From: Paeniglutamicibacter kerguelensis
GTDB lineage: Bacteria > Actinomycetota > Actinomycetes > Actinomycetales > Micrococcaceae
Direction of reading: 5' to 3'
NCBI RefSeq assembly: GCF_017876535.1
Contig: NZ_JAGIOF010000004.1
Coordinates: 186,001-250,000 of the forward strand
Length of the DNA stretch: 64,000 bases
Position 1 is the first letter of the stretch; the number at the start of each line of letters is the position of its first letter. Below are positions 43,839-52,763 of this stretch, piece after piece. A program made the translations under genes and the position numbers. The notes under the pieces are model-generated. The model had not been told where the DNA came from and did no database searches. It saw only the letters and a list, made by a program, of their open reading frames with translations.

Positions 43839-44896
43839 TTGGTGCCCACATTGGAGATCGAAGCGCCGTAGAGCCCGTCGATATAGTCCTGTTCGTTGCC
43901 CACGGCCGAGATTTCACCTTCACCGTGGAGGAACCCAGCTGTTTTATGGAAGTCAGCTGCGAGCTTACCGCCGAAGTACTCGGCCCCGCCTTGCTCTTTA
44001 GCCGTCAAATATTTGTACCCGGTGAACTGTTCTTCGACCTCCTCAGGGGCGATTCCCAACTCGACTGCCACGGAGACCGCGGCTGCCTTCGGATCCTCGT
44101 TGATAAGTTCCACAGCGTAGTTCTGGCTCCTGGTCCACACGTCCATGAAGCCAGGATTCGCTGCTATGAAAGCATTGGTGGCGCCCGCTGCATCGAACGT
44201 CGGGAACCCGGCTTCGGCAGTCTCACCGCTGCCTGTTACGACGGCACCTTCCGCCTTGAGCTGAGTCAGCGTCGGATCCCAGACCCAGGCGGCATCAACC
44301 TCTCCGCTTTGCCACGCGCCGATCACCTTGTCGGGCGACAAATTGATGACTTTGACATCCTTGGCGGCGTCCAGTCCCGCTTCCCTCAGAGCGTTGAGCA
44401 GACTGTAGTGGGCTGTGGAGCTAAAGGGAACAGCGATCGTCCGGCCTTTTAGATCCGCAATCGATTTGACGGAGGTGTCCTTGGCGATGAGGGACTCTGC
44501 GGCTCCAATGACATCATGGAGCCAAACCACCTTCATATCGATGTTCAATGGAGCGGAGAGTGCCTTCGTAGCGGGGCTGGAGCCGATCAGCCCCAAATCC
44601 GCGGAGTTGGAACCGAAAGCCTGCACCACGTCTCCGCCCGAGTCATACTTGTTCCACGTAATTTTCGCATTAGGCATGCAGGCTTCGAGCAGGCCCTGGT
44701 CCTTGACGATCAGATCCCCGTTTGGAATGTGCTGATAGGCAATGCGTGCTGTGGCAGTAATGGATTCGTCCGGTGCAAACGGGCAGGATGAGGTTTCGGC
44801 GGTGCGCTCCGACGCGCTGGCGCAGCCGGACAGGGTCATGGCCAGTAGGGCGACAACGACGGCGGCGCTACGTGTTCCGGAAGGAAGCTTCGTCAT
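43835..44896 (-). CDS. ABC transporter substrate-binding lipoprotein, TauA/SsuA type
   Basis: 353 residues. A lipoprotein signal peptide ends in the lipobox LSGC at about residues 22-25 (VVALLAMTLSGCASAS). The mature part has the NMT1/TauA-like periplasmic fold: ARIAYQHIPNGDLIVKDQGL, ADLGLIGSSPATKALSAPLN, and GRTIAVPFSSTAHYSLLNAL. ADLGLIGSSPA and WVWDPTLTQL closely follow the taurine-binding TauA pattern. It lies between the permease (50 bases upstream) and the ATPase (overlapping). Confidence 0.88.
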   Translation of the reverse strand: MTKLPSGTRSAAVVVALLAMTLSGCASASERTAETSSCPFAPDESITATARIAYQHIPNGDLIVKDQGLLEACMPNAKITWNKYDSGGDVVQAFGSNSADLGLIGSSPATKALSAPLNIDMKVVWLHDVIGAAESLIAKDTSVKSIADLKGRTIAVPFSSTAHYSLLNALREAGLDAAKDVKVINLSPDKVIGAWQSGEVDAAWVWDPTLTQLKAEGAVVTGSGETAEAGFPTFDAAGATNAFIAANPGFMDVWTRSQNYAVELINEDPKAAAVSVAVELGIAPEEVEEQFTGYKYLTAKEQGGAEYFGGKLAADFHKTAGFLHGEGEISAVGNEQDYIDGLYGASISNVGTK

Positions 44897-44946
44897 GATG
44901 GCTCTTTCTTTTGAGGTGCGGATGGTTCAAGTACGGAATGGGACGG

Positions 44947-45834
44947 TCATGCCTTGCCGTGCCACGGAACGAGGATGCGCCCGAGGTTCTTGATGAGGGC
45001 GTCCAGGGCGATGGCAGAGATGCCGATGACGATGATGCACGCGATGGTCAGAGGTGTCTGCAGCTGGGTGCCAGAAATATACGCCAGACCGCCGATACCG
45101 GGGATGCCGTTGTTTAGCTCGGCCGCCACCACCGTGGTCCACGCAAAGCCGACGGCGATACGGATGCCGCTGAAGATTTCCGACAGACTGGAAGGGAGGA
45201 TGACGTTTGTCATGACTTGCCACCGGGACGCGCCGAGGGACTGGGCTGCGTGAATCCGGTCCTGCCGGATTCCGCCCACCCCGGAAATGGTGGCCATCGC
45301 AATCGGCGGGAACGCGGCGAGGAACAACAGCCAGATTTTCGAAACGTCTCCAATGCCGAACCAGACGATCAGCAGGCCAATGTAGCCCAGTGGTGGCAGC
45401 GAGCGAAGGAAGTTCAGATACGGCTCAATGACCGTGTTGACGGGTTTTATCGTGCCCATGATGAAGCCCAGTGCCACGCCAAACGCTATGGCCATGCCCA
45501 CGCCGGCACCGATCCGCTGCAGGCTGGCGATCAAATGCTCCCACATGAAGTAGTTCTGCTCGCCGCAGACGAGGCGTTCGGCTCCAGCAGCTACGGGACG
45601 GCACGAGTTCGCCTGGACGGCGGCATTCCAGACGGCCCCGGGTGAAGGCAGGAACAATGGTTTTACCAGGCCTGCAGCCGTTACGCCCCACCACAGCAGC
45701 AGGAAGGCTGCAAAGACCACGAGGCGGATTGCCGTCCGTCGCCTCCGTGCGGTCCGTGCATGATTCTTCGGCTTCTTGCCGGAGGTGGAAATGCGCTGCT
45801 GATTATCGGATGCGTTGATAGTGGCGGTAGCCAT
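44947..45834 (-). CDS. ABC transporter permease, TauC/SsuC type
   Basis: 295 residues with about six membrane segments. A basic N-terminus (KKPKNHARTARRRR) precedes the first segment. The EAA loop is seen in RIHAAQSLGASRWQVMTNVI followed by LPSSLSEIFSGIRIAVGFAW, typical of sulfonate/nitrate permeases. ATG 45834 is used as it opens the conserved N-terminal region. First gene of the permease-binding protein-ATPase operon. Confidence 0.88.
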   Translation of the reverse strand: MATATINASDNQQRISTSGKKPKNHARTARRRRTAIRLVVFAAFLLLWWGVTAAGLVKPLFLPSPGAVWNAAVQANSCRPVAAGAERLVCGEQNYFMWEHLIASLQRIGAGVGMAIAFGVALGFIMGTIKPVNTVIEPYLNFLRSLPPLGYIGLLIVWFGIGDVSKIWLLFLAAFPPIAMATISGVGGIRQDRIHAAQSLGASRWQVMTNVILPSSLSEIFSGIRIAVGFAWTTVVAAELNNGIPGIGGLAYISGTQLQTPLTIACIIVIGISAIALDALIKNLGRILVPWHGKA

Positions 45835-46010
45835 GGCAACCCTTCTAAGTTTGACGTCTCGAGCGGCACAACAGAAGTGGCAGAGATCTCCACACCGCAT
45901 CGAATGTGAACAAGCTCACGTTTCGGTGGTTTGGATAAACGTAGCCAGTGCTTCGAAGCGCGCCTAGACCCAGATGACAGGCAAAAAAAGGGGTCCAGCC
46001 CACTGGCCGC
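45835..46010 (-). promoter_or_regulatory. Promoter region of the ABC importer with CRP-like site
   Basis: Contains TGTGA-ACAAGC-TCACG at 45905-45920, one base from the CRP/GlxR consensus, about 70 bases upstream of the permease start. Confidence 0.5.
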
Positions 46011-46203
46011 GCTTAGGCTACAAGTGCCAGCTGCACAGACGGCAGAGCTGAAAGCGGTATGGGGCAAGCATCCGCACCGGTTCAGCACCACCACGGACCC
46101 CAGGATCCTGGCCCTCGCCGTGCCGGCATGGATCAACCAACCAAAAGAAATCACCGAAAAGCGGCGACCTAACGGCTGTCTGACTCAGCGTGGCACCGCT
46201 TGA
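46011..46203 (+). pseudogene. C-terminal remnant of an IS3-type transposase
   Basis: The plus strand encodes QTAELKAVWGKHPHRFSTTT followed by DPRILALAVPAWINQPKEI. The HP-x-RF ... P-x-x-AWIN-x-P spacing resembles the C-terminal end of IS3-family OrfB transposases. Nothing upstream encodes the DDE core, so only a tail is left. The element type is inferred from memory of such tails. Confidence 0.42.
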
Positions 46204-46659
46204 CTTGAAAAATTCCGCATCTGCGATGGACCAAACCCAAGTGGGAGGCCGGCTCTGCCGCTACGGGGAATGCAGTCGCAGGAGGTTTGAACACCGGTAT
46301 CTGTAATCCTCTACATGGGCGCCACCCAGTCACTGACTGCCCCAGGGCGCATGAGGGTTCGGGGAGATCCCGGATAGCAGCCCCGTCCTCGGAAGGGACC
46401 AGGCTGGGAAGACTCTGGGCCATTTCTTCCACCCGCTCAGGTCTGCAACACCGCACCCTGGTCTGCCCGCTGGCAAACAGGCATCCAAGATTTCGACAAC
46501 GAACACATGGAGGACCGGGGGACGATGGTCTTGGCAGGCTACCTCCAGGATTCGTCGGTACCGGATTTCGGCAGGGGCAATCTTTCCGAAGCACTCATAG
46601 GCTCCCGAAGTCGGAGGCAGGCAACAAACTACTCCCACAGTCCGGGACACAAAAAGCAG
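46204..46659. other. Intergenic region, nothing recognised
   Basis: About 450 bases between the transposase remnant and the peroxidase terminator. No convincing gene or repeat. Confidence 0.4.
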
Positions 46660-46690
46660 GGGCCTGGCTGCATGGATTGCAGCCAGGCCC
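46660..46690 (-). terminator. Terminator of the peroxidase gene
   Basis: Perfect 13-base stem GGGCCTGGCTGCA / TGCAGCCAGGCCC with five-base loop, followed on the minus strand by TGCTTTTTG. It lies 18 bases past the stop. Confidence 0.92.
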
Positions 46691-46707
46691 TTGCCCCTAC
46701 TTGATGG

Positions 46708-49700
46708 TTAGCGGGCTCCCGTCCTGAAGTTCCAGGACTTGGAAGACAGCTTGTTGGATCCGGAATCCTTGATGCTGCTGGACACCTTCACCGTGTAGCG
46801 GGTGTTGGCCTTCAGCTTTGACTTCGGATTGATGGTTGCCATCCGCGTGCTGGCCTTATAGCTCACCACTGCTGACACGTTGGCACCGGTCGAGGTGGTC
46901 AACCGGACGCTGGTTCCGTTGACACCCGAGACCGCCTCACTGAACTTCACCGTGACGTTGCCGCTCCGCGAGAAGTTCGTGGCGTTGGATCCCGGTGTCA
47001 GTTGCGCTACCGTGGGCACGGCGTCGGTGGTGAAACTCCACGACGTGGCGGTCAACGCGTTCCCGCCGTTGTCCCTGATGCCGCTGGACAGCCGCACCGT
47101 GTAACGGGTGTTTGCAGCCAGGGTTGACGATGGATTCAACGTCGCAGTCCGCGAGGAGGTGCTATAGCTGACCGATGCCGATACGTTCGCGCCGCTCGGG
47201 CTGGTCAACCGCACGGTGGTGCCGTTGATTCCCGTCACCGCTTCGTTGAACGTCGCCGTGACGTTGCCGCTCCGCGAAACGTTCGTGGCGTTGGACGCCG
47301 GCGTCCGTCCCGTCACCGTTGGTGCGGCATCGGTGGTGAAGCTCCAGCTCGTGGTGGTCAACGCGTTTCCGCCGTTGTCCCTGATGCCGCTGGACAGCCG
47401 CACCGTGTAACGGGTGCCCGCAGCCAGGGTGGCATTCGGGTTCAGCGTTGCCGTCCGGGTGCCCGTGTTGTAGGTCACCGCGGCAGACACATTCGCACCG
47501 CTCGGGCTGGTCAACCGCACGGTGGTGCCGTTGATTCCCGTCACCGCTTCGTTGAACGTCGCCGTGACGTTGCCGCTCCGCGAAACGTTCGTGGCGTTGG
47601 ACGCCGGCGTCCGTCCCGTCACCGTTGGTGCGGCATCGGTGGTGAAGCTCCAGCTCGTGGCGGTCAGTGCGGTTCCGCCGTTGTCCCTGATGCCGCTGGT
47701 CAACGACACCGTGTAACGGGTGCCCGCAGCCAGGGCGGCATTCGGGTTCAGCGTTGCCGTCCGGGTGCCCGTGTTGTAGGTCACCGCGGCAGACACATTC
47801 GCACCGCTCGGGCTGGTCAACCGCACGGTGGTGCCGTTGATTCCCGTCACCGCTTCGGTGAACGTCGCCATGACGTTGGTGCCGACCGCGACGTTCGTCG
47901 CATTGGCGGCCGGCGTCCGACCGGTGACGGTCGGGGCCGGATCAACAGTTGCCGCAGCCGTGGTGAAGGACCACTCGGTGGCAACCAGCGCAGTTCCACC
48001 GGCAACTCCGATGCCGTTGGTCAGCTTCACTGTGTAGCGGGTATTGTTGGCCAGATCGGCATTCGGGTTCAGCGTTGCTGTCCCGTTGGCGTAGGTGACT
48101 GCCGCGGCAATGGTGCCGCCGGCGGGATTGGTCAGCGTCATGGTGCCGACGCTGACTCCCGTCACCGCCTCACTGAAGGTTGCAGTGACATTGCTGCCGA
48201 TCGCGACATTCACGGCGTTCGCGGCCGGCGTTCGTCCCGTCACCGTTGGCGCCACAGTATCATTGAGCTCGACGGTCTCGTCCGAGAACTTCAGGCGTTC
48301 CACGTTGGTGATGCGGTCGGTTCCGTCATCCCCGGTGCCGGCGTTGTGGGTCACGGTGGTGACCCCGTCGGGCGCCGTGGTGATGGTGTACTCGGACCTG
48401 GCACCGGAGAAGTTCGCGGTGTCAACGTCGGTTGCACCCGGGGTCGAAAGGATCTCCCTCACGATTGCAACCTTGCCCGGATCGACCTTGCCGGCCATGA
48501 TGTCGGCCTGCAGGTCCTTGAGCGTGTTCACGGACCTGGTCTCGGTTGCCGGGTTGTTGACATCCGTGCGGACGCTCAACCTGACGTTGAGCCATTTGTC
48601 GCCGTCGATGATGTCATCGGCGCCGTTGCCCCAGATCTGGTCCGACCCGGAACCGCCGATGATGATGTCGCCGGCGCCGAACTCCGTAGCGCCTGCCGGC
48701 AGCAGGGCGGCCAGTCCGTTGATGCGCTTGATGCCGTCGGCATCAAGCACGTTCGTCAGGCCGGGTACGCCCACCTCGTCCTCGCCCGGGTTGGACGGTG
48801 CGGAGTCCTCGCCGCGCAGGACGTCGTTCTTGTCCCAGCCGGAGAGACCTTCAACCAGCAGGAACCTGTCACGGAGGGCGTTGGGGCCCTCCACGACCAG
48901 CATGCGCATGTCGGAGTCGCCTGCTTCGGCAGACCGGGCGTGGGTGACCCAGTCGAAGCCATAGACGCCGTGGTTGCGTTCGATGCCGGGGCCGCCGACC
49001 ATGATGTCGTCGCCGCCCTCTGCGTCGTAGTCGTCCTCTCCGCTGTCGCCAATCAGGACGTCGTGGCCCGGGTTGTTGATGTCATCGAAGAACGGTGCGC
49101 CGGAATCGCCCTGGAGCAGGTCGTTGGAGTTGCCGCCTTCCTGCCAGTCGTCGCCGCCGCCGCCGAAGACCGTGTCAGGTCCGTCGCCGGAGAGCACCAG
49201 GTCGTTTCCTTCACCGAGGAAGTGCTCGTTGCCGTTCAGGCCGCCGTTGGCAAAGTCGTCGCCGTCGCCCGTCATGGTGATGTCCAGGCCCGGGCCGGCG
49301 TCGACTGCGTCGTTGCCGGGACCGCCCTTGAGCACGTCGTCGCCGAACGAGTCGGTGATGATGTCGTTGCCGTCGCCGCCAAGGACGGTGTCAGCACCGT
49401 CGTTGCCTTCGATGATGTCGTCGCCCTCGTTGCCCCAGACGGTGTCGTTGTCGATGCCGCCCCAGACCCTGTCGCGTACGGCGGTGCCGTTGTAGGTCGA
49501 CTGGGCGTTGAGGCCCGCGCGGTCAACGGTGTTCGAGACGCGGTAGCGGATGGTGCCGTCGGCCATGCGCATCAGCAGCGCACCCTCGTCACAGACCGAG
49601 GTCGGGTCGTCGGCGACGGCGTTGCTGCCGGCGGCGGACGTGAGGTTGCCGAGCTCGAACTCGCAGTCGGCGACCGCGAAGACGTCTGCCTTCAGTGCCG

Positions 49701-52299
49701 CTGCGTCGGTGTTGCGCATGATCAGCTCGGCCATGGAGTTGCCTTCAAGCTGGGTGCGCAGGTTCAGGCCCGAGGTGCGGGAAAGGTAGTACAACCGGTC
49801 CCCGTCCTGCAGGTCCGTCATCTGGCGTTCGAAGATGTAGTTGAAGGTGGAACCGAGCAGGCCGCCGAAGAGGTTCTGCGATTCCGCCAGGCCACCGACC
49901 CACAGGTCGATTCCGTCGACACCGGTCTTCGACGCGCCGTCCACGGTTGCCCAAGTGCCTGAGCTGTTGACGAAGTCGTAGGCGTCGGCAGGTGTGGTCG
50001 CATCGGCCGGATTCATGTCGAAGAGCACCTGTGCCGCGGCGCGCTTGCCGTCGATGTTTGTGGCGTCCTTGATCGTGGGGTGGGCACCGTAGGCTGCCAT
50101 GAAGTTGACCACCGAGTCGGGGTGCTTCATGGCCTGGCCGAAGTCGACCCAGCTGCCGTACGGCTTCAGCGAGGCCTCGCCGCTGGCGCGGTAGATCTCC
50201 TTGCGGAAGTTGTTGAGCGACGGGACGCCGGTGTCACGGCCACGGGTGATGTTCAGCGTGGCCAGGTCGAGTGGGAGACCCAACACGTTGTTGCGCAGGG
50301 TGTCGGTGACGAACTCGTCGAGTTCCGCGCCGACCTGGTCGGACATGCCCATGGCGATGGCGCCTGCGGCCTTTTCCGGGGTCAGGGTTCCCGCGCTGCT
50401 GGAGTAGTAGGCGGCCGGGTTCAGGAACGCGTCAAGCAGCGGAAGCCCGATGTCGGTTCCCCCGTTGGTCTTTCTGTCCACGGTGTCGGTCAGCATCGAG
50501 TGTCCGAAGCGGTAGGTCGCGTGTGCGAACTCTGCCTTGATGGCCGGGTTGATGCCTGTGTCCGACTGGGTGAACACGTTGAAGGGATTGATGCCCGGCT
50601 GGATCTTGCGGGCGAAATCCTCGAAAACAATGTGCTGGTATTCCATCTCGGTCACGAACCGTGCCGCCTGGAAGAGGCGTTCACCGTTCCAGGCGCCCGA
50701 CGCCAGCTTCCATTCGTTCAGGTCCAGGTTCAGTGAGGTCAACAGGTCCTTCATGTATCCGGTTAGCCTGTTGTGTTCCGAGTGGAATACCTGGTGGATC
50801 GCGGTCAAACCGATGTTCTCGTTGACTCGGCCGTCGCCCGCAATGAAGTGCAGGGCGAGCATCTCGTCATCATAGGTTCCCGCCGGCTGGGCGTCGGTGG
50901 GTGTCGATGCCGATGTGTTCGTGTCGGCGGTCAACGCCGCGCCGGTCTGTCCGTTGAACGGATTCGCGTTGTGGGCGATGTCGTCGAGGAAAGCGATGCC
51001 GATGCGCTGGACGTTTGCCGGTGGGGCAACGGGGCTCTCCAGGTTGCCTTCAACAAGTGTCCGGTCGGTTGTCAGGTACTGGGGCAGCCCGTTGGGGCCG
51101 CGCAGGAACCTGCCGTACTGGTCGGTGGCGAGCATCGGGATGTCGGCGACGTCGGCGTCGGACAGCCGCAGGCCAAGCTCCGTTGCAGCCTGGGTCTTGA
51201 TGTCGGCCCAGGTTGCCATGCCGCCGGTCGCGCCCTCGATCAGCCCGCCGGTGGCAAGTGGCTTGTCGGCAACGACCTCGTACTCGCGCAGGAATACCTG
51301 CTGCGAGGAATGCGAACCGTAGGTTTGGCTCTGGTCGACCCATGGCGAGTCGGTGTTCGTGGCATCCTGCACATCGTCGTCGGTGCCCAGGATTCCGTCG
51401 GGGCCGGGCTGGTTCTCGGCCCGGTTGAGGATCATGAACGGCGCCCGGCCGGCGGATCCGTCGACCACAAGCGGATCGTCCGCGGCCAACGGGACCATGA
51501 CGATGTTCTTGGTCTTCTTCGTGAAATCGACGCCGTGGTCGAAGAACTGGCCGAACAACGCGAACATGCCGTTGTACGGTGGCGAGAGGCCGAAGTCTGT
51601 GGTGACGTTCGGGATGTCGAGAGTTTCACCCTCGGGCACGCAGTTCGCCGGATTGTTGTCGGAGACGCAGGGAACAGCCGTGGGGCCGTCGTTGACGGTG
51701 CGGTGGGCCTTGCCGGCGGCGGCAATTGCCGCGGGGTTTGACGGGGTCTGGTCCACGATGACGTTGCTGATGAACCTCGGTTCGGCATCGCTCAAGCTGG
51801 TATTTACCGATTCGTAAGTACCTTCTCCAGCGGACGAACCGTCGGGGTTGATCTTTTCCGCCGTCCGCCACTGTGCCGGCGCAAGGCGCGGCATGGCTAG
51901 GCTGGCGGCCCCGAAGTGACCCTGGTCGGGAACGAGGTTGTTCTCGGATCCGTCAACCGCGCGCAACCCGTAGGGCAGCAGCGCGTTTGCGATTTGGTTC
52001 GGCCCGGATCCCACCAACGGCTGGCCGGCCACGGGGTTGCCCTGGGCATCTTCCTTGGTGGCGTGGTTCTCAGCGATCTTGATCTGCTTGAGAATAAACC
52101 GCATGTCCCCTGCGTTGAGCGTCAGGCCCTGGCCGACGGGTGCGGCGCTTGCAGCCGGCGCCCCCACAACCGGCAAGAAGCCGGCCCCCAACAAGATTGC
52201 GGTCACTCCCGCGACAAGCTTGCGAGGCGGGGACGGGTGTCCCCTTTTCGCCCTTCTTGTCCCGTCATGGCGATTGCGATGCACAGCATGTGTAGACAT
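46708..52299 (-). CDS. Secreted heme peroxidase with RTX and Ig-like repeats
   Basis: 1863 residues. A signal peptide (about 1-52) has a basic start and VAGVTAILLGAGFLPVVG before AASAAPVG. Residues about 100-850 are an animal-type (peroxidasin-like) heme peroxidase: distal His in LFGQFFDHGVDF near 250, SEHNRLTGYM near 500, and proximal His in YRFGHSML near 596. Residues about 940-1115 hold RTX calcium repeats such as GGDGNDIIT and GNEGDDIIEGNDGADT. Residues about 1350-1863 are five Ig-like repeats of about 102 residues (SbsA/Big_5 type, PTVTGRTPAANATNV). Probably an extracellular oxidative enzyme attached or shed. ATG 52299 opens the signal peptide. Confidence 0.92.
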   Translation of the reverse strand: MSTHAVHRNRHDGTRRAKRGHPSPPRKLVAGVTAILLGAGFLPVVGAPAASAAPVGQGLTLNAGDMRFILKQIKIAENHATKEDAQGNPVAGQPLVGSGPNQIANALLPYGLRAVDGSENNLVPDQGHFGAASLAMPRLAPAQWRTAEKINPDGSSAGEGTYESVNTSLSDAEPRFISNVIVDQTPSNPAAIAAAGKAHRTVNDGPTAVPCVSDNNPANCVPEGETLDIPNVTTDFGLSPPYNGMFALFGQFFDHGVDFTKKTKNIVMVPLAADDPLVVDGSAGRAPFMILNRAENQPGPDGILGTDDDVQDATNTDSPWVDQSQTYGSHSSQQVFLREYEVVADKPLATGGLIEGATGGMATWADIKTQAATELGLRLSDADVADIPMLATDQYGRFLRGPNGLPQYLTTDRTLVEGNLESPVAPPANVQRIGIAFLDDIAHNANPFNGQTGAALTADTNTSASTPTDAQPAGTYDDEMLALHFIAGDGRVNENIGLTAIHQVFHSEHNRLTGYMKDLLTSLNLDLNEWKLASGAWNGERLFQAARFVTEMEYQHIVFEDFARKIQPGINPFNVFTQSDTGINPAIKAEFAHATYRFGHSMLTDTVDRKTNGGTDIGLPLLDAFLNPAAYYSSSAGTLTPEKAAGAIAMGMSDQVGAELDEFVTDTLRNNVLGLPLDLATLNITRGRDTGVPSLNNFRKEIYRASGEASLKPYGSWVDFGQAMKHPDSVVNFMAAYGAHPTIKDATNIDGKRAAAQVLFDMNPADATTPADAYDFVNSSGTWATVDGASKTGVDGIDLWVGGLAESQNLFGGLLGSTFNYIFERQMTDLQDGDRLYYLSRTSGLNLRTQLEGNSMAELIMRNTDAAALKADVFAVADCEFELGNLTSAAGSNAVADDPTSVCDEGALLMRMADGTIRYRVSNTVDRAGLNAQSTYNGTAVRDRVWGGIDNDTVWGNEGDDIIEGNDGADTVLGGDGNDIITDSFGDDVLKGGPGNDAVDAGPGLDITMTGDGDDFANGGLNGNEHFLGEGNDLVLSGDGPDTVFGGGGDDWQEGGNSNDLLQGDSGAPFFDDINNPGHDVLIGDSGEDDYDAEGGDDIMVGGPGIERNHGVYGFDWVTHARSAEAGDSDMRMLVVEGPNALRDRFLLVEGLSGWDKNDVLRGEDSAPSNPGEDEVGVPGLTNVLDADGIKRINGLAALLPAGATEFGAGDIIIGGSGSDQIWGNGADDIIDGDKWLNVRLSVRTDVNNPATETRSVNTLKDLQADIMAGKVDPGKVAIVREILSTPGATDVDTANFSGARSEYTITTAPDGVTTVTHNAGTGDDGTDRITNVERLKFSDETVELNDTVAPTVTGRTPAANAVNVAIGSNVTATFSEAVTGVSVGTMTLTNPAGGTIAAAVTYANGTATLNPNADLANNTRYTVKLTNGIGVAGGTALVATEWSFTTAAATVDPAPTVTGRTPAANATNVAVGTNVMATFTEAVTGINGTTVRLTSPSGANVSAAVTYNTGTRTATLNPNAALAAGTRYTVSLTSGIRDNGGTALTATSWSFTTDAAPTVTGRTPASNATNVSRSGNVTATFNEAVTGINGTTVRLTSPSGANVSAAVTYNTGTRTATLNPNATLAAGTRYTVRLSSGIRDNGGNALTTTSWSFTTDAAPTVTGRTPASNATNVSRSGNVTATFNEAVTGINGTTVRLTSPSGANVSASVSYSTSSRTATLNPSSTLAANTRYTVRLSSGIRDNGGNALTATSWSFTTDAVPTVAQLTPGSNATNFSRSGNVTVKFSEAVSGVNGTSVRLTTSTGANVSAVVSYKASTRMATINPKSKLKANTRYTVKVSSSIKDSGSNKLSSKSWNFRTGAR
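46715..48255 (-). repeat. Five tandem 306-base repeats encoding Ig-like domains
   Basis: Five in-frame units of about 306 bases. Units around 47170-47480 and 47480-47790 are nearly identical over long stretches (for example GTGGTGCCGTTGATTCCCGT recurs at 47217, 47523 and 47829). The outermost units are more diverged. The pattern fits recent duplication or gene conversion inside the array. Confidence 0.92.
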
Positions 52300-52763
52300 G
52301 GCGTCTCCCCCATAAATTAAATTGCGTAATTGCGTGAGTGACCACAGCCTCTGCCAAATACCTTGGGAAAACCTTGCCCGAGCACCTGCCGTTCCAGGTT
52401 TCGCCATTCCCCGCAGGAGCCGGCTCCGGTTTGCCCGTGGACGGGCACGGATGGCTCGGCCAACAGTCATTCGCAGTCCCGGGGTGGACGTCTCAACCGC
52501 CAGGATCCTGCGCTCGCGGAACCGGAAGCGGATCGTGTGCAGGCGGGCATCATCGACGAACGTGGCACTTGGCCATGGAATCTTTGAGGCAGGCGTCCGA
52601 ACAGGCAGCACAGAGACGAGTGATGCAAACAGCACCCCGCTGTCGCCAATCGCACAGCCGCTTCGGTCCCGTTTTCGGCAGCCCTGCTGCGGCGCAGGTC
52701 AATAATGGAAAGCGGGCTCTCCGCCGGGGATCCCGCACGAGCAGAAGTAACGCAAGGAGTCAG
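52300..52763. other. Divergent intergenic region peroxidase / MFS transporter
   Basis: 464 bases holding both promoters. AAATTAAATTGCGTAATTGCG at 52315-52335 is strikingly AT-rich just upstream of the peroxidase and could be its -10 region or leader. No gene is supported. Confidence 0.4.

Noticed and set aside
46715..48255. CRISPR-like array
   Set aside because: The repeats are 306 bases long, in frame and encode Ig-like domains; there are no short repeats with unique spacers.
48346..49962. Plus-strand open frame opposite the RTX region
   Set aside because: Mirror of the repetitive Asp/Gly codons of the peroxidase gene; Val/Ala-rich with no domain.
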